Positions 54,932 to 64,000 of a stretch of 64,000 nt of DNA are shown here, piece after piece. Source of the DNA: Gnetum montanum (Eukaryota > Streptophyta > Gnetopsida > Gnetales > Gnetaceae); assembly GCA_015680685.1 (NCBI GenBank), contig MNCI01009417.1, positions 618,168 to 682,167 on the forward strand, written 5' to 3'. Under the pieces are notes generated by a model. It had not been told where the DNA came from. It made no database searches and saw only the letters and a program-made list of their open reading frames with translations. A program made the translations under genes and the position numbers. Position 1 is the first letter of the stretch. Each line of letters begins with the position of its first letter.

Positions 54932-57090
54932 TGTCTGAAATCATTGGCATAAGGCTGGAATGAAACGGATGCCGAGAGATCTACGGAAGACACAGTAAGA
55001 CCCCACCTTCGCACGAGGGCAAGTTGGAAATAAATGAAGGAAGAGTGCCTTGAATGGTTTGCATGTAGATCAAACAAGGACTTTCCCTAGAGTACACTGT
55101 TGCGATGCACTGCATTATACATAAACGGATGCAAATTTTAAACATAAATGAACATATGAGATGTAAAAAGAAAAAAAACGTGAACAAAGGTAACAAAAAT
55201 TATAACAAATGTAAATTGTGTAAACAGAGAATAATGGATGACAAAATTGTAATGTATTGATTGATGATTACAAATAAAAGTGCACCGGTCAAAATGCAGT
55301 TGTAGTTTGATCACAAGGTGGACATTTAGCCCTTATGTTAAGGGTGTACAGATGCTGGGAGATTGTAGGTTTCTGGTTGCAGGTGTGCAATGTGACCAAG
55401 ATTGCCCCATAGTGCTCGACATGACTAGGTTTGGGTTCAGGGTTGCTAGTTTTCCTACTCCAAAATTGCCAACCTTCTAGGTCTCGATGCCCCCAAAATT
55501 TCCAACCTTGATTAAATGGAAAAATGGGGTATTTATAGGATTTTCAGGCATGGAACTTGGATCTAGAGGAAGATCTATCGCTGCGAGGTGAGGGAAATGC
55601 TGATTGGGTGAGAAGTATCTACATTTTAACTGGATGCATAGAATTTTATAATGTACAGGGTGCAGCATGATCAAGGTCTCTTATGCTGGCATGTGTAATC
55701 CACAACGTAAGAGCTTGATACGTTGAAAAATGCAAGATGTATAAAGAATGTTAAAGTACAAGAGTGGATCTGGATGTCCGGCCTTCGAATCTGTAGACTT
55801 GTGTTATTTTTGCTCTGCCAAGGCCTCTAGCGTGCATGGATCTAGCTCTGGCGTGTCTGCAGCGTGTCCTAGCATCAGCGTGTCCTAGCATCAGCGTTCT
55901 TACGTCCCAGTGTTTACACTGTGCATACATTGGTGTCAGCATGCCAACGTGACCATCAGCATGTCCAATGTTTATGATGCATTTTGAGCCCATTTTTGAC
56001 CTGTGAGACCCATTTTCGGAGTCGATATGCATGCCTGAGGTCGAGAGGGTTCTGCACATCTATTTTGAGCTAATTTGGAGGCTATTTTGGCATACTTTTA
56101 GTTGGTCACACTTCCCAATGTCACCTCAGCATGACCAAGTGTTTATGCCCTATTTTGAGCTGATTTTTGGATGTTGATGCTTGTTTATTAATGCTCAACT
56201 GCTGCCTGCTCTCCAGGATGTCCTGGATGCTACGTTTGACTCCATTGTGTTGTTGTTTTGGGCCAATTTGGTTTGGTCATGCTGTGGTCACGCTGGCCAG
56301 TGTGACATTAGCGTGGCCAACTGAAAACACCACATTTGAGGCTCAAATTGTGAGTTTTTGAAGCCTATGAACATGCACAAGTGCTGCCTAGCTCCTGGAA
56401 GTCGAATTCATGTCAAAATTCTGCCTGGAGGTGCTTGAATTGAGCTGTTCTTGTTTAGTCACGCTATGGTCATGCTGTTCAACGTGACCTCAGCATGACC
56501 AAGTTAAAATAACACATCTAAAACTTGAATCTTGATTTTTTGAAGCCTGAGAGTCAGTACAGTTGTTGCCTAACTCCCAGGACTTGAATTCATGTCGAAA
56601 TTCTTCCTGGAGGTGCCTGAATTGAGCTATTCTTGTTTGGTAATGTTGTGGTCACACTATACAGCATGACCTCAACATGACCAAGTTAAAATGACATATT
56701 TGAAGATCGAATCTTGATTTTTTGAAGCCTGAGAATTAGTACAGTTGTTGCCTAACTCCCAAGAGTTGAATTCATGTTGAAATTCTACCTGGAGGTGCCT
56801 AAATTGAGCTATTCTTGTTTGGTCATGTTGTGGTCACACTACGCAGCATGACCTCAACGTGACTAACTAGAAGTGGCTCAAGACATATGATTCTAAGCTC
56901 AAATTTTGATGTTCTGAAGGCTGGGAGCTGTAGGGGCATCGGTGAAGCTCATAGGGGGTCCGTGTGCTCGTATATGAGCTATTTGGACTTGGTTTTGGGG
57001 CTCCAGAAGTTGGTCACGCTATACACACACTGGTCTTATACTAGGCAATGTGACCATGGCATGACCAAAGTGTATATAGCAAAAACCATG
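54932..57090 (-). repeat. Element A 5' LTR (truncated)
   Basis: Aligns with 1942-4086, including the 182-bp repeats and TATA (55530-55537). Homology ends at AAAAACCATG (57090); about 209 bp present in the other LTR are missing. Confidence 0.9.
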
Positions 57091-57485
57091 GAAGCAGGGT
57101 GCCCAAAATGGTCTTGTTGATTGAATTGGGACTTATGAGTGTTATGACAGAACATGTTTTAAGGTATTTATACAATGTCAACGATGTCTGCAGTGCCCAC
57201 AAGGGTGAGCATATTCATAGTTTTAAGCATGAAAATGGAGATGTGAACATGCAAATAGATGCATGAACAACGAAAAATGCAAGTGAACTGCCAAAAATGT
57301 GCAAGAAATGTGAAACATACATAGAATGTGAGCTAAAGGGAAGATAGCACTAGCACTAGCCCAAATGAGGGAGCATAGTCAACTGTAAAGAAACGGTGAT
57401 GAGGTATGCGATGTACAAATAGGCATAGTAGGCAATGTAGTCACAGTTTCAAGGTGTTTGGCTATGAAGATTGATGTTCACCATG
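57091..57485 (-). repeat. LTR remnant of another Tat-like element, possibly D
   Basis: It begins GCAGGGTGCCCAAAATGGTC and TTGTTGATTGAATTGGGACT, resembling the CAGTGCC...GTCTTGTTGATCAG...GGGACTTA block of B's LTR. It has TATTTATA (TATA on minus) at 57165-57172. The rest has no coding. It may be the other end of the element whose gag is at 1-1941. Confidence 0.55.
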
Positions 57486-58299
57486 TGATGGGATGCGATA
57501 TCACATGGGCCGTGATATCGCATCTTCCCCTACAATATCACGTACACGATATCGTAGTGCGTCGTCATATCTATAAATAAGAGGTGGCTCTCCCTTGTTT
57601 CTCAAGCTAGGCCTAGACCGTAGAGAAACTCTAGTAGTTTGATCCCTCTAGAGATAGAATATTTTCCATGTGCCCGTAGTAGAAGCTTCAAAGTGAACGG
57701 ATCTTTATTCGAGCAAATATTGTACCTGAACACATGTTTGTATACGGCAATAAAGACGAACTTCTTGGATAAACCTTGCAGTGCATGGAATAGGATAAAT
57801 AGGACTTTTATTTACTATTATTTATTGTTTATCATTTAATTTTTTTATTAGTCATTAAATCTCTCTCAACCCTTCTCTCCTAGTTAAGTACCTCAATACG
57901 ACTGCTTCGAGCATGTGCGTTACGCTTGGTCATCCCAGCAATGATTAGCGTTTGGTAACCAAGGTTGCATCAGTTCAGGGTGTGAACAGTAAGTGGGAAT
58001 AGATGCTGATGCTAGGTTAATTAAGGCTTAGTTAGTTAGTTAAATTTAGTTAATTAATCTCTTCACCATTCACCTTGTCAGCATAGGAGATAAAATAGAA
58101 AAGATATAAAAATCATATACCTCAGACTTACTTAACCATACAATCGTGACAAATACAAGTAAGTTTGGGAAGACAGCGAATAATTAACCTTAAGTATTCC
58201 ATGAGGCATGTAGGCACTTAGTTTGTGGAGTTCAACTAGATCGTGCATGTAATGCTCATATTCGTATGGTTGAGTGTAGGGGTACCTCGCCGCTCATCA
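57486..58299 (+). repeat. Element F 5' LTR
   Basis: About 814 bp, ending in CTCATCA just before the primer site. U3 begins with imperfect palindromes around GATATC (57495-57555). TATA box TATAAATA at 57572-57579. Confidence 0.85.
57572..57579 (+). promoter_or_regulatory. TATA box of element F 5' LTR
   Basis: TATAAATA followed by AGAGG, conserved in the 3' LTR at 63794-63801. Confidence 0.7.
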
Positions 58300-58300
58300 T

Positions 58301-58319
58301 TGGCGTCAATGTTGGGGAC
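58301..58319 (+). other. Primer binding site of element F
   Basis: TGGCGTCAATGTTGGGGAC resembles the TGGCGCCGTTGCCGGGGA site used by Athila-type plant elements (tRNA-Asp), with C-to-T type changes. It differs from the A/B/C primer site, so F is from another lineage. Confidence 0.65.
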
Positions 58320-58443
58320 TAAGTGTTTGTGCGCTAAGTAGAACATAGGAAATTACTCACATCGTTGGGAGCTTAAACGAACCCCTAGGGTTAATTAAAT
58401 GAAAAATTTATATAACGAATAAATAGCACACCAATAAGACACA

Positions 58444-61400
58444 ATGTCTTCTTCTTCTTCTTCTCACAAGAGCATTACACCACCTAGGGATCATACAAGA
58501 AACAGTCGGCAATCCAAAACACATAACCAAAATCTGCTAGTTCCTCAACAATATAGGGTTCCATTAGGATGCACAGATGTGCTGGAGAGACTTGCAAGGT
58601 AACATAGTGTTACCTCCAGATCGGGCAGTCCCTGACATGCTCCTTTATGCTTTGGCATAGATCGGCATGACTCAGCTCTATGCTGAATACATTATAGGTG
58701 ATTTTGACATAAGGGATTACCATCCCACATCCACACAACGTTTAAGAAACTCAAGGCAGAAGAGCCACCATACATTGTTGAAGGGAAAAGGGGTCCCGCA
58801 CGTCCTACGTGAAATTGAAGATGGTGAACCACTTACAACAGGTTCTCTATCGAAAGATGCTCCCCCTCCTAACAATAGTGAGGAGGTGGGGTATTAGAAC
58901 CTACGCTCCACGATTCACAACCCTGGTTCTGGTCCCTATGAACACTAGTTGTTCACTGAGGGAACAACAACACATGACAAGGACAGGCACTCAAATCGTC
59001 ATCACGATCGGGGCCAAAGCCATAGAAGAGAAGGTAAGAAACATCGTCATGGCGATGGTTCTCCTTCTTCTTTTCCTTCATCACATCATTCACCCTCTCC
59101 TTCCACATCAGGGCGCAATCATAGAGAGCATAACGATGAGCATAAGGGTAAGAAAAATGAGAGACCTCGATGAGAGAGTCGAGAGAGAGAGGACGAGAGT
59201 AGTCTAGAGACTCTAGGCATGAACAAAGGGAAAGTAGGGAACAACGTAGACATCATAGACGTCATGAAAGAGATGATCATGATGAACCCCTACTTGCCAC
59301 CTAAAGCATGCTAGATATAACAGAGGTAGTAAGAATACCAACAAGGCATCAAAAAGATAGCCGGATCAAGCGCTTAGACATGAATAACATCCCACGATCT
59401 GAAGGGGGATATAATGTTGACTCACAAAATCATTTACAGGCATTCCACGATGCCTGCACCTTGCAAAACATAGAAAATGAATGGAAAAAACTAAATTTGT
59501 TTTCCAAGACACTCATAAAAGAAGCAGAGAGTTGGTATTGGTCCTTAGAACCGAAAACCATTGGGAGGTGGAGTACGATGCTAGAACTCTTCAACAATAG
59601 ATATCAAATGTACTCCAGAGTGTCTAACTTGCGTAAGTAGATCCAAGGATGGAAGCAAGGTACTCATGAATCCTTGGATGATGCCATGGGCTGGTATTAT
59701 GCATTGCTACATCATTGCCCATACCATGGTTATGCATAACGGGATCAACTATGCCATCTCGTAGACAGGCTAAGGTACGAAACTAGGAGAACCCTTGGGA
59801 CATATGCCCAATGGAGACTATCAGAACTTAGATCCCATGAAATCCATCGCTTGTTGGAATAAGTAGCCAAAGAAGAAGGGGAGCTATAAAAAAGGGAAAG
59901 TGTAGAAGAATATAACCGTGATCCCTCCCTTTGAAAGAAGGGAGTGAGATTTTGCGATGAAGAGGATGAGTCACCACTCGAAGAGTTGGTGAATAGGAAA
60001 ACCTTGCCTCTTCAAAAACTAACAATGGAAGTATCGGCTAAGGTAGATGAAGTATGGAGCTCCTTAGACAGTAAAATTAAAACTGTCCTAAAGATTGTAG
60101 AGGAATCTAAGGGGGAACGAAGTAGTGACAAGGACAAGAAAAAGTGGAGAGATTCAGGCCCTGCACATGACAAGGGTAAGGGAAAAATAACTATCTCCGA
60201 TGAGGTTGTGGACTCAGACACAGACAATGATGGTGGATGTGAGATCTACCAATATGACCATCCCAAGGGATGTTGTCCAATCATCTCACATCTACAAGAT
60301 TCTGGGGTGTATGCACTCAACCCAAGACTTAACAAACAGCAGACACCCCAAAGGTTATCTTATCCCCAAGGTAACCCAAGATAGTTTCACCAACCATTGA
60401 CATACTATCCAAGTGGAACTCCACCACAACCCCTCGGGCAACATCAGCAGTGGCAATACCCATAGTCATGGGGGATGCTACCGCTGAGACAACAATACCC
60501 TTACCGGCAACCCGATCCTTATGGTTACTACATGCAGCAGCCCATTTCTCCAAGTGACTCCATGGGTCACACAACTTCCCAACGTCACTACCAAGTTTGG
60601 GAGTACTTTAGAAGGACTCCTTCTCCTCTGGGAGACGCTCCACATCCATACCATCCTCCTAATCCATCCGCCTCTCTTCTGCCAGTAGTTCCCATACCTC
60701 CCGCTCCAACAATGCAAGGGGAACTCTCCACTCGACCGCAGCAATGTAACGCTACGAGAGCAGTAAACATTCAACCCATTGATGTTTTTGACAACCGCAA
60801 GAAGAGAAGACCTTTCTTCAGAACCAAAAGCGCAGACAAGCTCTCACAACCACAAGTGGTTGAATCTGTGAATACTCCTCCAACATACAAGGCTTCAGAG
60901 CTCCCTTCAAACCAATATCAAATCTTAATACATACAGTTATGTTAACACATACCATAACCGACTAGATCAAGGTAGGACACCTTCCCAAGAAACTATCTG
61001 ACCCTAAAAGTCCCTTAATCTACCTCCAAGTCACTGGGAATGAACCTCATAAGGCTCTTCTTGACTCAGGTTCCAGAGTCAACTTAATATCATGAGAAAT
61101 GTATCAAGCCTGGAACCTACCCCAACTTAAGAAGAGCAACATTCAACTAGAGCTGGCTGACCAGTCCATCACCATTCCCTTGGGATTGGTGGAGGACATT
61201 GTTACCACTGTGTGTGGTTGGTCATACCCAGTAGATTTCCTGATGATAGAAGTTAACAATGATAAAGGGGACTTCCCAATTATAATGGGAAGGGCATGGC
61301 TAAGCACAATAGATGCATGTCTAGGGATCCACGATCTTTCCTTGGAAATATCTAAGGTAAACATGTATGGAAAGATTGAGAAGAAGAAAGTTCCATGAAT

Positions 61401-61560
61401 CACATACAGTGACTCATCGAGTAATGACATGGAGGAATGCATAGCATCTCCTCCACGCAATAGGTGTGCCCTAGGAACTCTGAGACAAAGGTGCATGTAT
61501 GTAGCAACCACACAACAAGTGGACACCCTGTGGTTAATAGCTATTCGAAAGAGCAATTGA
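58444..61560 (+). pseudogene. Element F gag-protease
   Basis: The ATG at 58444 starts MSSSSSSSHKSITPPRD. A shift moves the frame at about 58660-59180 (Arg/Ser/His-rich segment HDRGQSHRREGKKHRHGDG). It returns for the gag core (59308-59640: LQAFHDACTLQNIENEWKKL, AESWYWSLEPKTIGRWSTML), a Pro/Gln-rich linker (60400-60750), and the protease: LLDSGSRVNLIS (about 61067-61092) and FPIIMGRAWLSTIDACLGI. Stops are frequent but domain order is clear. It ends with TGA at 61558. Confidence 0.8.
61099..61398 (+). pseudogene. Element F protease C-terminal half (open)
   Basis: A 100-codon open stretch just after a TGA that follows the DSGSR active-site loop. IPLGLVEDIVTTV, PVDFLMIEV and IIMGRAWLSTIDA fit the flap and second half of a retropepsin fold in plant gag-protease proteins. 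Confidence 0.7.
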
Positions 61561-63642
61561 CCAACATGCATGGAACGAATTGGGGGAACAACTCATGCCA
61601 ACAACGATGGCATAGATACATTGGAATATGAGCATCACTGACTTCCATCCCTTAATCTACGAACATCAATTGGGAGAAGTTGGACACTTCTAAGAAATTC
61701 AAACAGGTGTTCATTATTTCAGATCTCTCCCTTTCCATTCAGTCATGAGGGAGATGGCCATCTATGCTAATCATTTGGGGCCCTCAGTTTTATTTACATT
61801 TTTTTTACACATTTTTGTTTTACACATTTTTTTTGTTTTACAAATTTCTTTAACTTTTCTTATTTTTGTTTTACAACATCATTCATACTTTTTCATTTCT
61901 TGTGTGTGTGTGTGTTATCCATCTTGCAAGTTTGTCATTTAATAATTGTTCTTCATGATGGTATGAACTATTTTTCTATTTCATTGCTAATGTTTGGTTT
62001 TTACCTTTAAGTTATGATGTTGATACTAATGTATGCTTCTTTTGATATAGCAGGCAATGAGTTCACTTCATCCATACATCCATAGATTTTTATGGTCTCT
62101 CTTGGCTTAGAAATGTACAATCCCTTTCTAAAAAAGAACTCTTAACAAATCGATGACTGGGCATTTCTCAAACTAAGGAAGGACTCAAGGATTGAAAAGG
62201 GTGTGACTTCAAGGGAACTTGATGCATTTGTGTTGGCCATTCTCCTGGGTGCTTGGATGTTTTCTTCTTCAGTTTTCTTACCGTTTTGACGTTACTCAAC
62301 CATCGGGAAGCTGAGAAAATAAAAATAACCAAGTCTTTGCATGGTGTGGTTCTCACGCATAAACACATAAAACAAAAAACAAACATAGTGGGAATTCAAA
62401 GCACACCCCTTAGACGAAAAAATCATTTAGGCTATAAGCACTGGTTATAGAACTATAATAAAAATGTTCCCTCTAACTAAGGGCCTTCTCGCTTTCCATT
62501 CTCTTCTCCTTGTTTCGTCGAATTGGTGGTGGCTCTTGGGTGAAGGTATTCTTGTTACCTCAAGAGGATGGATTGGCCAAATGCATTAATGCGAAGCCAC
62601 TAGATGAGGTTTTTTTAAGGCTAGACTTGGAATGGGATCTACTAAGTCACATTAATCATGAACTACACAAGGGGCTATACACCACCTTGTTCTTGGAATT
62701 CCATTCCATCCTCTTCTCTCCATTGTTCACCTCATTGCCAGTTGTATCATTAGTGTATATTTTGGTTGACACGTTGTTTTCTTTTTGGTAAATTCTTGCG
62801 GTTAAGACTTTAACTCTTGTTCCAAATGACATTCCCAGAGCCTACGGACTCTCTGAATGTGGGTTTTTCAAGGCATTAAGGGTATGAGCTTGCTTTGGGG
62901 AGGACCCACTGACATTCCTCTTTGGTGCACCAGTTAAATTCTTTCCCTTAACATTTTTGCAATCCATTTTATTTTGTTCATTTCCATTTTGACATCCATT
63001 TTATCGACATTATAGTTGTCTCTTTTTCTCCATCTTTCTTGTTCTTTATTCTTACTCCATTCTATCGCTACCGGAGGTTTGCTCTTAGTCATGGGGGTCC
63101 ATACCCAACTTTTTTCAAATTTCTCCTAACCCCTCCACCTTCAATAGTCACCAATCTTATATTCCCAGATCCGTATCAGCCATACCACAACTCAGCCAAT
63201 GGACCTTTCACCAAAGCAAGGTATCAATTGCATTATGATTCATTTACCCTTGCTAATATAAAGACTGTGTTGTGTGTGCAGATGACGATCATACAATAAT
63301 GAATTGGATTTGAAGGGAACACATGGAATGGAGTAGTGCTGAAAGCAGCTATGCAAGGAGTAAGACCAATGGCACACTTACGGATCGGCAACAAAAGGTG
63401 CAATCTTGGCATTGGAAGCAGCAAAACTTCTTTCTCAATTTCTTTCTCAGCTGCCAAATGAGGCCTGATGTCAAATGTATAAAGTGTTCACTCTTGTTGT
63501 TGTGAACACTAGTTTTGTCTTGTCTTGTAATGATGATCTGTTCACATGTCATCCCATTAGTTCCATTTGAGTCAATAATCCCATACCATCCCAATATTTT
63601 GTAAGGAACTTGAGGACGAGTTTTTATTCAGTCATGGGGGTA
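61561..63642 (+). other. Element F internal non-coding region
   Basis: T-rich stretches (61790-61920) and unremarkable sequence; no RT, RNase H or integrase motif found in either direction. It ends with the polypurine run TCATGGGGGTA before the LTR. Confidence 0.6.
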
Positions 63643-64000
63643 TGATGGGACGTGATATCGCATGGGCTAGGATATCGCATCCACCGTGATATCACGTCCA
63701 CCACGATATTGCATCCCTCACGATAATGCGTACGCGATATTGCATCTTCCCCTAGGATATCGCGTACACGATATTGCAGTGCGTCGTCATATCTATAAAT
63801 AAGAGGCAGCTCTCCCTTGTTTCTCAAGCTAGGCCTAGACCACAGCGAAACTTTGGCAGTTTGATCCCTCCAGAGATAGAATATTTTCCATGTGCCCACA
63901 GTAGGAGCTCCAAAGTGAACGGATCTTTATTCGAGGAAATATTGTACCTGAACACATGTTTGTGTACAGAAATAAAGATGAACTTCTTGGATAAACCTTG
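63643..64000 (+). repeat. Element F 3' LTR (partial, cut by window end)
   Basis: Aligns with 57486-57776. It carries extra GATATCGCATCCACC-type units (63660-63740) absent from the 5' LTR. TATA at 63794-63801. Confidence 0.85.

Larger units (their letters stand above)
1942..57090 (-). mobile_element. Element A: giant Tat-like Ty3/gypsy retrotransposon, split by B and C
   Basis: LTRs at 1942-4295 and 54932-57090 are homologous and share a 182-bp tandem repeat. Between them, on the minus strand, are a primer site, leader, gag-protease, an antisense spliced gene, pol, a minisatellite and a polypurine tract. The gag reads across the B insertion: 36638-36121 continues at 18891 once B and one ATGGT copy are removed. 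The leader reads across the C insertion. Net length without B and C is about 20.5 kb. The far LTR lacks about 209 bp that the other LTR has (4087-4295). It is the oldest complete element in the window because B and C are inserted into it. Confidence 0.9.
57486..64000 (+). mobile_element. Element F: non-autonomous gag-protease LTR retrotransposon (cut by window end)
   Basis: LTRs start TGATGGGA at 57486 and 63643. A primer site follows the first (58301) and a polypurine run CATGGGGG precedes the second. The single coding region (58444-61560) has gag and protease motifs. The 2 kb after it shows no RT or integrase motifs in any frame, so F depended on another element for those. Probable target duplication CCATG at 57481-57485; its partner lies outside the window. 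Confidence 0.85.

Noticed and set aside
58444-61560. Element F coding region as a host gene
   Set aside because: It lies between two LTRs with primer site and polypurine tract, and has gag and retropepsin motifs.
1-64000. tRNA, rRNA or organellar insertions
   Set aside because: I saw no cloverleaf-like or rRNA-like sequence; tRNA-related signals are only the short primer sites.

Overview
This window is plant nuclear DNA made almost entirely of nested, decayed LTR retrotransposons. I see no convincing single-copy host gene, no rRNA or tRNA, and nothing prokaryotic. The evidence for a plant is Ty3/gypsy polyproteins with a second RNase H domain (the Tat/Ogre hallmark), GT-AG introns with T-rich tracts, plant-type TATA boxes and minus-strand primer sites. 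The density and size of the elements fit a very large seed-plant genome. A gymnosperm is possible but cannot be proved from this sequence.

Layout. 1-1941 is gag debris of an old minus-strand element (D). Element A (minus, 1942-57090) was inserted into it and is itself split by two younger giants. Element B (minus, 18892-36120, target duplication ATGGT) sits inside A's gag gene. Element C (plus, 37398-54745, target duplication ATTCT) sits inside A's leader. A's far LTR is truncated at 57090. It is followed by another LTR remnant (57091-57485), into which element F (plus, 57486 to beyond the window end) was inserted. F is non-autonomous: it has gag and a protease but no reverse transcriptase.

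A, B and C belong to three diverged but related families of roughly 17-20 kb each. All share one plan: LTR, primer site, gag-protease frame, minisatellite, ANTISENSE multi-exon gene, minisatellite, a splice-acceptor-like site, RT-RNaseH-second RNaseH-integrase frame, minisatellite, stem-loop with polypurine tract, LTR.

The outstanding feature is the antisense gene between protease and RT. In all three families it has its own TATA box about 140-150 bp before the ATG, about eight exons with matching GT-AG junctions and phases, exon lengths differing only by multiples of three, and a product of about 980 residues. Exon 2-3 looks like an FCP1/NIF (HAD) phosphatase domain that has lost its catalytic aspartates. 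Exon 4 looks like the domain annotated in plants as 'putative plant transposon protein'. Exon 7 is helical and coiled-coil-like, and the tail is acidic. Because the gene is antisense, its introns are not removed from the element's genomic RNA, so it can retrotranspose intact. The whole gene probably lies inside a sense-strand intron separating protease from RT, as the much smaller Ogre intron does.

Family-specific GCGT-type motif arrays occur in the LTRs and around the antisense gene, and an AGTTTA minisatellite recurs at three fixed places in each element. My working hypothesis is that the antisense protein is a regulator or anti-silencing factor of the element, acting through these arrays in the manner of VANDAL VANC proteins. 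All coding frames here carry stops or frameshifts, mostly explicable as C-to-T or G-to-A changes, so these particular copies are dead.
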